DNA of 64,000 bases. Source: Penelope pileata (lineage: Eukaryota > Chordata > Aves > Galliformes > Cracidae). Numbering within the stretch: the stretch's first letter is position 1; every line of letters starts with the position of its first letter. Of this stretch, positions 26,906-39,419 are shown piece after piece. The DNA lies in assembly GCA_013396635.1 (NCBI GenBank), contig WBMW01000170.1:968896-1032895 (forward strand), read 5' to 3'. The translations under genes were made by a program, and so were the position numbers. Below the pieces are notes generated by a model, which searched no databases, had not been told where the DNA came from, and worked only from the letters and a program-made list of their open reading frames with translations.

Positions 26906-28062
26906 GCCACTTTTCCATCTCTCTGCTGCATCAGTGCAGAAGGTGGGCAGTGAGATAGCTGATGCAGAAGGGACCATCAGGATACGATTAATGAAGAACT
27001 CCTATTCTTTTTTTTTTTGGTGGAGCATCGTCTTGTGCTGCACCAGTCCAAGGTAGTGCAGGCAGGGCCCCTCTTGCTCTTTCTCTGTGCAGAAACACTC
27101 CAAAGAGGTGAAAAGAAGTGGTGGTGCCAAGAAAGCAAAAGAAAAATGTAAAGATCTGCTGAAATTCCAGCCATAATGCTGGTACAGAAGCAGCCCGGCT
27201 AGGCAAATCCTGTTGGCTTCTGTTTAAAAATTAGACGTTTCACTTACAATTAGTGTTTAATTCAAAAAATAAAAAAATTGCACAATTCAAAAGAATGCAA
27301 CACTACAGGGTATTGAGCAAGGAAAAACCATGCAAATGTAACAAAATTGGTCAGATTCAAAGCTTTTCCTGCAGAAGCTATTCATTTGAGTGGTTTCATA
27401 GAAAAACTCATATGAATACTTTGGGATATTTTAACAAAACAATAAAATCATTCTTTGCATTCAACTTGCAAAACCAGATGTCATGGTAAACACAACATTA
27501 ACCACATATAAAGTAAATTATATGCTAATATGTGTAAAACAAGCAAAGTAAAAACCTCAAAAACAAAGAAACATCTTTTCTATATTTGAATATATTGTGA
27601 ACTTAAAAGTCCATTTTTTTTAAGAAACTATATAGATATATAAAAAATTCTTCTAGCATACAATTATATAATATTAGAAAGCTGGGAGTCTTTCCTATCC
27701 AGCTATAAAATGCACCCCAGTATTCCCATGTAGCAATATGAAAAGTCAACTTTAAACATGTGATTTAATCTAACATAACATTTGCTGCTGTATTTTCACT
27801 CACTACATTTCTTTTGATAAAGTCTGTGGAAAGAGGGCATAGAGAAAATAAAGAGCTGGGAACATTACAAAAGCCAGCATGCATGGGTGTGGAAGGTGAC
27901 TTGAACCAGTGGGAATTCTGCTGACGGGAATCCAGGAGCACAAAAGAAGCTCTGGCACTAACCCTGTCTGAACAAGTTGCAAGAGAGGAGGAGGGAAGAT
28001 TTAGAGGAAATGTCTCCCCACATCACCCCTTCCCTACCCTGTACTTGAAGGCTTTTAAAAAC

Positions 28063-28134
28063 TAAGAAAGAAAGAAAGAAAAAAGAAAAAGAATGACCGA
28101 ACAAAAGAACGAACAAATGACCGAATGAAAAAGA
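28063..28134. repeat. Purine-rich (GAAA)n and GAAC-type low-complexity tract
   Basis: AAAG units are followed by AATGACCGAA and GAACGAAC blocks that are partly duplicated. It is low complexity with no coding sense. Confidence 0.85.
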
Positions 28135-31100
28135 CCACCAAGTTGCAACTTGTTTGAGAAAACATTAGTTACATTTATATTTTCAATATTTTTGCCTGTA
28201 CTTGGCACAGAGATGGTAAATTCATTTTACTAAGCATAATATATACGCACATCATAATTTCTTCTTCAGAATAGTGCATCAGTGACAACACCACTGTCAG
28301 CCATCATCATGGGGGAAGGGAAATGGTCATTCTCCCACACCGAATGAGATCTAAACCAGCACAATACATGAAAAATCACTTTTGCATGTACACAGATATT
28401 TATCATCATTGCAGACTAATTTTTAGTTTTTATTTTACTCTAGGGGCAGACTTACTATTTCATTCAACAAAAATCAAATACATTCAGCTAAATTTCTTAT
28501 AAATATCTCAAAGTATAATTTAAAATGTGCAGAGAGAAAACTGAGACTTCAGGCCTGGAATGCTTTAAAACCTGCAATGTACAATGCCACAAAAGAGCAA
28601 GTGATGCATATGCTGATATACAGCTGAGAACTGCACTGCCATTGCATCTGGAAGCTGCTCGCAGCTTTCATCTTGTAAACTTCTTGGTGCTGTGATGCTC
28701 TCTTACCTTTAAGTCTCTGTTTTACTTTGTTATCAGATTTGTTCTAGCAGGGAGAGACCCACAGTCCTCTGTGCCACTCTCCAAGTGCCTTTTGAGTTCA
28801 CCCCATCAATACACAGGACAGGGAAACTCAATTTGTAAGCATAAACCTAAGACTGGGTAAGGCAAGTAGAGAGCATGCGCTGTTCTGATTTACAAAATAT
28901 GCCACTCAGAACCTGACAGAGATATTATATGCAAGTCCAGTATGCTGAAGAGAAACTATCAGCTGAGAACGCAGATATGACAGAAACTGAGTCTTGAAGA
29001 TACAGTGCAGAGTTACACTCAAATCTTGTCAAAAATGCCTAAATTAATTTATCTGAAGCAAGTCAGGAACAATGAACAGGAAGCCGTAGACTCGGTTGCA
29101 AATTGAGGAAAGTGAAGTATCCCAACATAGCCCCCAGCACAACTGCACTTCAAGAGCAAGCTACAGCTAAGCAGAAGCAACACCATCTTAGCAATTACTG
29201 ATTTAGAATTCTAATCAAATTCACACAAAAATTGCATTTAAAATAATTCCCTGATATGTAAACTCAGGTCCCATTCTGACCAGTAGTCTTTACACTAGGT
29301 AAGATCTACTATTCTGTATTGCACAACTGAATTCCCAGGGGTGGGAACGCAATGCACAAGAGGCATTGGCATTTTCCGCTGCCGCACTGCTCTGTTCTTT
29401 CTGAGCACTGATACGCAATGTACGGGGGGTTTAGTCTCCTTTCTGCTAGAGGAATCATCCTGTTGGGCAGACTGTAAGCACACAAATTTTCTGACAAATT
29501 TTTTGCACTTCATTATTAGAGTTCTCCCTCTGTTCACATTGCAACTCTGTACTCCTATTACATGCAAAAGCAGAGGTTTTAGTTCTTTGTATAACATTAT
29601 CCCTCTCCACCATTATTTAACTGCTACTTCTGTTAAGATTTTCTCAGGTTGACTGAACACTGAATCCACTCTCCATCAAACTGAAACTAAGTCCACTAGG
29701 CAACTGTGCATCACAAATAAACCCTGAAGCAGGATAGTGCTGCCATCCTTTTTTTTTGAAGAGGAAAAAGAATTTCTACTCCAAAACTGTTCTACAAGTC
29801 ACAATTACAATCTTAAGGGTGAAAAAGATTGGGAGAGAAAGATAGCTTCATTACTAATGGCAGCACTGAACACGATTACTGACAGCTTGAGATTTGTGTC
29901 CAAGCCATGCATAATTTACAGGTTTCACTTTATGTGATTTCTGTCCCAAGGCAAAGTGCAATTAATTCATCTAGGTTCTGGGTTTTCCTTTAAGCTTAGA
30001 TTTTCCATGGAAATGCAGTAACACGCTTACGCAACCTGAACTCTCAAAAGTTTTGCACAAGCCAGCACTCATGATAATGCAGTCAAAATATGAGAAAGTA
30101 AAATTGCAGCTTATGGATGCGTATGTATGTATATATATTATTTTCCCAAAGAGCTGAGTTCCTGCCATCAGAGACGCACTCAAACCTCAAATGCAATATA
30201 ATGTCTGCAAACTATCTGAATGTGAACACTTACAAAAAAGTTGATTTTGCTGTGCATTTAATTTATTCCTTTCATATCAGGTCCAATTTAGCCTGTCCAT
30301 TCCATGGTCTGCTTCAGATAACAATACCTTCTTTTGTTATAAGTCATGAACAGTAATCCCTTCATGCTTGTTATCCAATTTTACCAAAGGCTTTTATCTG
30401 CTTTATTGACAATTACTGTTTAACCACTTTTCTCTGAACTGAATTTAATTGTAATAGAACAGACCTCCAGTTATGTAAATGACAAAAAAAAAGTTCAGGA
30501 TTACCACTGAGGACAAAAATACATTTGGAAAGGAACGATATGAAGTAATCCAAATAAAAGGATAGAGCTATACTAATAACACAGAGAAGTCATGGCAATG
30601 GTAAGACTTTCCCCCAAGTGTGTAAGAAATATAGATAGTGAGTTTATGCAGAGAAGCCTTAACTCTTCATACCCTTGCTCTTGTTGTTGTTGTTTTTTCT
30701 TTTTTGTGGACTGCCTTGTGAAGCTGTCAGAACAGCTTGGCTTTGCACACTGATACACGATGAGGGAAGACTGTGATTCAATGGCATGTGACATTGACAG
30801 CTTGATAGAATCAGGCCAGTTGCACAAAAGGAACAGCTTCACCAGAAGGATGCATTCTGTTGCTGCTGTAGAGAAACAAATGCATTATTTACCTTAACTA
30901 GTCTAATTAGTAATCCAAGAAAATAGGTGCTGCACCTTTTTCACAGCACAGGGAAAGAAAATGGACTTAGCCAGAGCTAGCCCCAGCTGCTGAAACTTCT
31001 AAGCAACTCTACATCAGTAACACCACAGCTCCCATTTCAGAAGAAAGGGGGCTCTTGCGATATTTTTAACACTTCCACTTGTCTAACATCTTCAGGATCA

Positions 31101-32727
31101 CTTAAATGAGCAGATGTAACCACCTGGGAAAGGGCTTTTACAGGCAAGCAAGAATTCATTCAGCATCAGGCTATTTTTAACAGTTATTTTCAGGGATAGG
31201 AGCTTAAGCCCCATGTCACAATGCTGCATACTATTCTCTATATTCAGGGAAGCAAAGAAGCTGAAGTTCCAAGTAACATAAAATTACAAGGCTGTACATA
31301 TTGATGGCTGTATTATTGCATTAAGACTCAGTACAAAAATCCTTTTCGTACAGAGCCTTCCCGTGCCCCCCTGCACCAGACTGCAATACCTAACAGAACA
31401 TTTTCTGAATTTGCTTTGGAAGTGAATGCTATAACAACCATGAGGACTACTATTAAAAGGAAAAAAAAAAAGAATATTAGGCTTCATTTTGCTCCAGAGA
31501 TAAAACAATTACTGTAATGGAGATGAAATACAAAGACTCTTGCCTTCATCATGGTTTTATCAAGCACAGTGCTTTAATGACTGCAAGAGTCTACAATATA
31601 TGCAAGTCAGCCTTGTGTTACTGACTCAAGGTCAGTGTCGATTAGGAAGCCTCCAATGCTGGAATTACTATGAAGCTTTCGTTTCTTGAACTGGTAGTAG
31701 GACAGTGAGATGACCCTTTTGCTCAGCCATCTACACCACTTTAAGAAACTATCCAATAAACTCATACTTGCAGTGCTAGATTTTTTTAGGGGCTTTTTTG
31801 TTTTTAAACTTGATCGTTAAACTCTAGTCGTTTTTCAAAAGAAGAATGTGTATTTTTGCCTCCTTTCCTTTTACTGCTGATAAAAGTGATCATACTCACC
31901 AGAGCTGGCACTAGGATGTATTCTTATTAAACAATCAATGTCCTCAGTGGGGAAGTGGCATTAATTAAAACGCTAGCTTTAGAACCCAATTCAGCAGGGT
32001 GAGCCAGTCTGCTCTGCTCCTTGAGTGATGAAGAGAAAAGCAGCAGCTTCCTGCTAAGGTTACAGCATTGCTCAGCTCAGCCTGAAGGAAAAGCCACCCT
32101 TCTGCAGTACCTGCACAGAGCTGAGCTGGCTGACTTAACTCAGCAGGTTGGGCACCTAAGGCAGGCATGTGAATATCACCCCTCACAGATCTTTTTCTGG
32201 CTAACTTTCAAACAGAAAGGCACAAACTCGCTCTTTCTCCTTTGTGGTCTGAAATAATAGTGAAAGAAACGAGCTTGCTCAGTTTGGCAAGGACTCTGCT
32301 TTCACTTAATCCTAACAAGAGAGGTTACTGTGTGGTTTTCATTCTTTACAGAGGTAAAGAAAGTCACCAGCCCAAACTGATGTCAATGAGGCAGTTATAG
32401 CTGGCACTGAATGAAGGTATCAACTCCTGCTATTTTAGCAGAGATGGCATCTGCCCTGTCTGCAGATATCTCCTACAGAGATATGAAACTGCTGTCAAGC
32501 AGAAGTTGATTTATTTCAGAGTGAGGAAGCTTTTTTGAGATCATTAAAATAAACTTTACACACACTGACTATCTGTTACAAGAAAAATCACATCAGAGAT
32601 CTAAGAGCTGCTTTTCCTGTCACATGTGCCCTGCGATGAACTGGCATCTACCAGGACTCTCTCCATTTGCCTTATTTCTAGGACAAGACAAAAATCACTC
32701 TAAAGTTCAGGAATGGGCAAAGCCTCT

Positions 32728-32747
32728 AACAAACAAACAAACAAACT
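32728..32747. repeat. (AAAC)n microsatellite
   Basis: About four to five tetranucleotide units in intron 2, some 180 bp before a CR1 fragment. Confidence 0.9.
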
Positions 32748-32927
32748 ACTAACAATCAAGTTTCTCTGCCAACACTGGAATTAACAATATTTGGTCTTCT
32801 AGTTAGAAGCATGCTGCAGCTGGACTCCTTGAAGTCTAATGAAAACAGAGACACTAAGACACTCAGAGTGGGTCTGTCCCATGTAGATATTGTTAGGCAA
32901 CAGGAACTTGCCTGATTGCCACTGAAA

Positions 32928-33046
32928 CCATAGAATGGCTTAGGTTGGAAGGGACATTAGAGATTATCTAGTTCCAACCTCCCTGCCATGAGCAGGGTTG
33001 CCACTCACTATATCAGGCTGCCCAGGGGCCCATCCAGCCTGTCCAG
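32928..33046 (-). mobile_element. Short CR1 LINE 3'-end fragment
   Basis: The plus strand starts CCATAGAATGGCTTAGGTTG, then GAAGGGACATTAGAGATTAT, CCTGCCATGAGCAGGGTTGC and CCATCCAGCCTGTCCAGCTG. This is the last 120 bp or so of CR1, including one unit of the tail. It is truncated within the 3' untranslated region and carries a few changes from the usual text. Confidence 0.88.
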
Positions 33047-36000
33047 CTGGAAGGTGAAGCTGGTAGCCTTGACTTGTCTGAAATTGAGCAACAAATTGCA
33101 AACATCAAATGAGGATGTATTTTTGGACACCTACAGTATTTACACACACATGCTGGACACATTATCTACAAATGGTGTTTGTTCTTTTTGCTAGACTATT
33201 GCCAGCTCCCAGGTCCATCAAATTTCTGTGTGCTCATTGCTAGCACAACATAACCCAAAGTCATACACTCAGTGTAAAAAATCTCTTACAGAGCTTTGAA
33301 CATTGCCATCCTCAGCTACACAAAGCCCAGATGCACAAACCTGTAACCTCAGAGGAGCTAATTAGCGGCACAGCAAAATCTGCAGCAACCATTTTCCCTA
33401 GCATCCATACAGACGGCCCAAGGTCCAGAGTGGAAGCTGCCTCCCATCACCAAGTCTCCCACACTCGTGACACATTTTGGGTTCTAATCACAGCAGCAGG
33501 GGTATCAAGAGGCACAGAACATCCAGGGCATTAAAATAGGTGGAAGGCCAGACAGTTAACAGACCTCTTGCTACAGCTGCTTGTACAGAGAAACAGTAGT
33601 TCTTGTACTACTGCTGAGGACAATGGCTCACTGCTTATTTGGTCAAACTCTCCACTGGAAGCATTAGTCTGTGCCAGGATTGGTTTTTTTAGCTTTTTAA
33701 CTGTGCATATTTAACCCAAAACTCTCAGAAAAAACAAATACTAGTTCGCGGTCCCACTTGTCACTAATTACACTACCCCATCAAAACAGTACCCAAACCT
33801 CACAACATTAAGCAGGTCAAAACGCCAGCTTAACAGCTGTCCTTATGAGATTAGAGTGGTAGAAGTAGAGTCCTGAGGGAATTTGCTGATGTAGTTGCTA
33901 AGACACTCTCAATGATATCTGAAAAGTCACGGCAGTCAGGTGAAGTCCTTAAGTATGTAGATATGTATATTAAAATTCTTGTGACCTAGGGAAGCCTTAC
34001 TCCTACTTTCCCTGTAGGCAATGCCTAGTGTACCACAGACCACAGTGCCAGCATGAAGAAAAACTGACAAACCAATGAGAACCAAGTATATTGAATGGGC
34101 AACACTGTTACTTTTTTGCAGGAAACCTTTAGCTTTAACCTAAGCTTTGCTGTAGTCAATGAAACAAATACAAGGTGTACAAGATGTCACTGAAGTACAG
34201 CAACACTTGGAAGGACCTACCTGGAGGAAAACAAGATGAGATCACAACTCTACCACAGCTGAAAATCCCTGTTTCACTAGCTTCCAACTAGCTACTGTGA
34301 TATGACTGCAAGAGTTGAAAACTCAAGGCTCCAATGATGTGAACCGGGACGACCATCTAACTGAAAGTTGCCAAAGCAAGTGTTCCGACAAAACATTTCA
34401 ATTTTGATGAGCCAGCATTTTTCAACATAAACACGGTCAGATAATTCCATATCAACTTTAACAAACTAGAAGGCATTTAATAAAAGTTTCAGCTCTCACT
34501 TCACTTCTCAGACTAGGAAGAGGGATCAAGACCCCTTTCTTCATAAACAGATCAGTGGCACTTTAGCACCATGTTTTCTTATTTGGGCGTGCAGCAATTG
34601 AAAGGAGTGCTTGTTTCACAAACATTCCTTAAATCTGTCTCAATCCCCACAAAGCATTCCCAAAAGTGTTCACACTTATTCCAGATCTTGTAGCCCATTT
34701 TTGCTTTTTCGCTTCCCAATTCATCTAAATTGTTTGACAAGCAATGCTGTTACAATGAACATTCAACAGCACAGCTGCTACTTCATGTGTTAAAACACAA
34801 ACAAGGGAGGCTGGCATAGAATTGGCCTCAGCCACTCAGAATTTCTATGCCTGCTTCAGCAGGCATCTGCAAGAGTGATGGGAGAAAAGGAATGAAAGAG
34901 AGCAATGCTATGCTCACAAACTGCAAACGTTTGGAAAAATAAACTGGTTTTATCAAATAGATGTAACATTAAAGAAGAAATTTATTGCAGGAATAATGAT
35001 TTTCTCACAAAAAATAAAAATCAAGAAAGAATCAGAAGCAAAGCCTTTCATCACCCATCTCATACAAAAAGTTGCAGTAATCAACATGCAGCAAGCAGTA
35101 GGTTTGCCATTTGATACACTAATTATTCATTCCACCTAACTACAGTGATGAAGCAGACCTCACCAATACCAGAACTGTCTTTTTAGACAGGTTACACCAC
35201 TGAATGTATAATGCTTTACTAAAGTTACATCCTTGCAACTATTGTTAATTCATGGCATAAAGTCTTCAGCTCAATCTGTACTGAAGTGTTTCTTACCTGA
35301 AGAAATCAGGTCTGTGAGCTAAGATGATGCTACACAACCATACTGTTTTTATGCTACACACCGATCTTATTTGTGTAAAATATCTGTTGGTGCTTTAATA
35401 AGAATGACTGCAAGTCTGGATCCGTTACTTTATATCAGAGTCTTGATTGGCTTCTAAGCACAGGCATTATGTTTTCATTACACCAAGGGTTACACAAAGA
35501 AACCTTTCCCTTTTGAGATCTCTGCATGTGGTTTGTCATCTTCTAACTTCAACTTCAATACCACTTGAGCCTCAACTAAAGTATCCAGGTGTCAGGCTTC
35601 CCCACTCCCTGCCACCACCATCTCCCAGGCTACGTTTACACCTTTATTACGTTGAAACCTCACAGCTTACAGATGACAAACCATCATCTGAATGATTGCC
35701 AACTTTAGGCTCTGTGATTTTTAAATTATCATCTCTGTGTTTAAACACAGAGAAGAAATATTTCCCTTATGAACAGGGCCACAGACACTTCACAACCACC
35801 ACCTTTATTAAGCATAATTTATTAGAGCATAACTCTCTGTAGAACAAATATTTCCTTCTCACTACACAGCCCTTACTACAGCCTGGTTCAGAAGACACCC
35901 ACAGTTAAAGAACACAGCCCTACATTAGGGCTTGCAGCACTGCTGTACCCCCACAGACTCCAAGTGTCCTATTAGTACTCACCCACTTACAGTGCCTGGA

Positions 36001-36395
36001 GAGTTTTCTCAGCACTACAAGGGGACAAAACCAAAATGGCAAAAACAATTTCAGTCAAGCAGATGCTATCTCCAAGAAAAGACTAAGAATTTGAGAACAC
36101 ACAAGACCAGGATGAAAGAAGTCCCACTTGTCCATCACTATCTCCAAACCACTCTGGCTTCAACCTGAGCCTACGGGCAGCGGCACTGTGAAAAGGCATC
36201 CAACAGCCTACACCGAGCAGATCCAAGTATCTCTTTTGTGAGTTGTTCGGTTGGCTCCGTGTAACTGGAAAGAATCAGTCAAGCACTTCTGTGCTGTGTT
36301 TTGGTGTATGTATAATTCCCATGAACACTCCACAAACTACAGGCTAAAGTATTTTACTTGAATGCTTTTATGCAAAAAGAAGAAAATCCCTGGGG

Positions 36396-36411
36396 AAAAA
36401 AAAAAAAAAAA
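36396..36411. repeat. A16 homopolymer
   Basis: A simple run of 16 A in intron 2, with no associated element seen. Confidence 0.9.
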
Positions 36412-38602
36412 CACCGTCTAAGTCTGTATTTATGAACAAGTATTCCAGTACAGTAAATTCAGCCTAGTCACAGTCACCTTGAAAATCACTGCAGATCTGG
36501 GAAGACAACTTTATAACTGAATGCATGCACTGCTACCATGAAAACACCAGTCCCATTGAATGTGTGTTTTTCTTCTTGCATTGACAGGAGTTTGTCAGTG
36601 AGATCACTCAGCTTATTTCTGCTGACACATTTTGCCTACTCTTGTGGTTCTGAAGATACACAGAGACAAATAAAAGAACTGTTTCTCTAAACAAACTCAT
36701 CTAATGTGCTCTGAAACATGTCAAGACTGACACAGACATTACAATGCAGATTAAAGGCTGAAAAAGCAAAGAAACGCTTGAAGAAATGATTGGTGAACGA
36801 AAAAAAGTTTGCTTCATATTATGATATGTGAAGTCAACTACACTTCTGATAAGAAGAACAGTATTAAATCATTTCGGGTTCCAAAAAGTGATAGAAAGAA
36901 AAACAGAGATACGGCGTCTACATGTTTTTCTGGAAAACACTTTACCAAGTCGCATTTTCCTCAATACAGGTCTTTTTTTAAAATTTAAATTAGATCCTTC
37001 TTTATCCTTCCACTCCACTTTCATACTTTCCAACTTCAACAGTTAGTGTGAATAGCGCTAGACACAGACTTAAAATTCAGCCAAACCTGTGAAAGAGAGA
37101 TCAAGACCGAAATAAAACTGAATTCTAAAGGAAAAAAAAAAAGAAAGAAAAAAAAACAACCAGAACACTTTTACTATTAAACTTGTTGCCCTTGTCCCAT
37201 AACAGAGTGCTACCCATACCTCCATACCCACCACAGGCACTGAATTCACCAGCTGAGCACAAAAAATTTTGGTTTTTGAGAAGAAATTCAAGAACCTTCA
37301 ATTCTGAAGAGGCTATCCCATCTCTCCATGAAAAAAGGTCTTGGATGAATAAGACACAGAAGATGTGAAACAAAGTTGGGCATGGCCATTCTTGTCAACA
37401 GTTTCTGTTGCTGAAATACTGAATAAGATGTTGTAATCAAATCAACTATATAGCAGGGCATGTGAATTGCATAATGCAGCCTACGAGTGTATAGCTGGAG
37501 ATTGCACCAGGCCAGAAATTACCACTTTATTAACTCGCATGATTTCTTGTCACAGCTCAGAAAGACAGCCACCTTAAAACAGTTTTGCCTTTAGTTGTGC
37601 AAACAGGGTAACACGAGGTGAAGTAAAATTATTTAAGGTCAAAAGGCTTGTTCTGTACATAGCTTGCCTGCAATCTACTTATTGGCCCCCTGGATACAGT
37701 GATTGTTCGCATCACTTTGTATTTTGGAGATCGTTTACTCAGCTATTTATTTTTTAAAGACTGACAGCTCTGCTGTCAGCCACACAACAGAGAACACCAA
37801 GCTATCATCATTAAGACTGATGAGCAGCTCTTGACAGCATGAAGAAAATAGATGCCAGAATGTGCTGACATCACAATTCCAGAGGGACGGCCTGAAATGG
37901 AGAAACAAGTCATGTAGCTGCTTCAAAGTCAGTCATGAAAAGGCTAGCCAGTCCCATAGATTTTTCTTATTGTTTCCAGAAAAGGAGGCAGAACTTTTCC
38001 ATCAGCAAAACACGAGTCAAGCAGTCACTGAACATATGTTTGACAAGCTGCGTCTTACACTTTTCTGTAAACTTGACCACAGTCACACCAAAGGAAACTT
38101 ATGTAGAAGCAACAGAGAATAAGAAAAACGGCAAGTTTCACAGTTCACCAGACCAACATTTTTGCAAAGAAGATGCACATGCAAGAGATGAAGGTTCCCA
38201 TTTATTTCAATGAAAAGTTATAAAGCATATAATTACTCTGATACTTGTTCTCATTACCTAGCTTATGTACTTTACTAATTCTCACCAAAATCCCATTTTC
38301 TTAAACAGATTTGGCTTAAAGTTAAATAGGGGAGGAGCAGTTATCTCTTTCACTGTTTTAAACGATATCTCGACCTTTCCTCATTTAACAGAAAAATACA
38401 TAATTAGGCCTAATCCTATCCTTTACCATATCAAGGGAAAACATTTGAAGTTAATATTCAGCAGTTAACGAAAAGAAGTTTCACATAGCATCTACGTCCT
38501 GCAACAAGAAAACAAACTTTTAAGTCTCAACACTGGAAGGCCACAAAATCTTTTTGTGGAAAAACACCATTCTCTAAAAAAGCAGCACACTTAACAAAGT
38601 TA

Positions 38603-39250
38603 CAGAATCATAGAATCATAGAATGGTTCAGGTTGGAAGGGACCTTAGAGATCATCTTGTTCCAACCCCCCTGCCATGGGCAAGGACACCTCCCACTAGA
38701 CCAGGTTGCCCAAAGCCCCATCCAGCCTGGCTTTGAATACTTCCAGGGAGGGGGCATCCACAACCTCTCTGGGCAACCTGTTCCAGTGTCTCACCACCCT
38801 CACAGGGAAGAATTTCTTCCTTAGATCTAGTCTAAATCTACCCTCTTTCAGTTTATAACCATTACCCCTTGTCCTGTCATTATCTGACCTTGTAAAAAGC
38901 CCCTCCCCAGCTTTCCTGTAGGCCCCTTCAGGTACTGGAAGGCTGCTATCAGGTCCCCCCGCAGCCTTCTCTTCTACAGGCTGAAGAGTCCTAACTGTCT
39001 CAGCCTGTCCTCGTAGGGGAGGTGCTCCAGCCCTCTGATCATCCTCATGGCCCTCCTCTGGACCCGCTCCAACAGCTCCACATCCTTCTTGTGTTGGGGA
39101 CCCCAGAACTGGACACAAGACTCCAGGTGAGGTCTCACGAGAGCAGAGTAGAGGGGCAGAATCACCTCCCTCGACCTGCTGGCCACGCTTCTCTTGATGC
39201 AGCCCAGGACCCGGTTGGCCTTCTGGGCTGAAAGCGCACATTGCCGGCTC
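38603..39250 (-). mobile_element. Well-preserved CR1 LINE 3' segment, about 0.65 kb
   Basis: On the plus strand the copy starts with two inverted tail units (CAGAATCATAGAATCATAGA) and runs through the full 3' landmark series to GGGCTGAAAGCGCACATTGC near 39243. The minus translation shows [18 protein letters not shown] and [17 protein letters not shown] in an open frame of 70 codons, overlapped by a second open frame of 181 codons in another phase. It is the least decayed CR1 here and so probably the youngest. It is 5'-truncated and cannot be autonomous. Confidence 0.94.
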
Positions 39251-39404
39251 GTTATGACAAAAAATCTACTAATGCTGTTATTTTATCTGTCCTACGCTCA
39301 TAGTCTACCACAAGAAGCAAGTCTGATAAACTAGGCAGTTACAAGAGAGATTCTAAGAGCTGTCTTTAAGATGCTTTGTGAACAGGAACTTCACCAAATG
39401 GGGG

Positions 39405-39419
39405 AAAAAAAAAAAAAAA
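39405..39419. repeat. A15 homopolymer
   Basis: A simple run of 15 A about 150 bp beyond the 5'-truncated end of the 38.6-kb CR1 copy. Confidence 0.9.

Noticed and set aside
27253..27489. 78-codon plus-strand frame with several Cys and His as a zinc-finger remnant
   Set aside because: The spacing does not fit C2H2 or another zinc-binding pattern, and the sequence is AT-rich intron.
38696..39241. 181-codon minus-strand open frame as a gene
   Set aside because: It lies wholly within the CR1 copy, in a frame other than the recognisable ORF2 frame.
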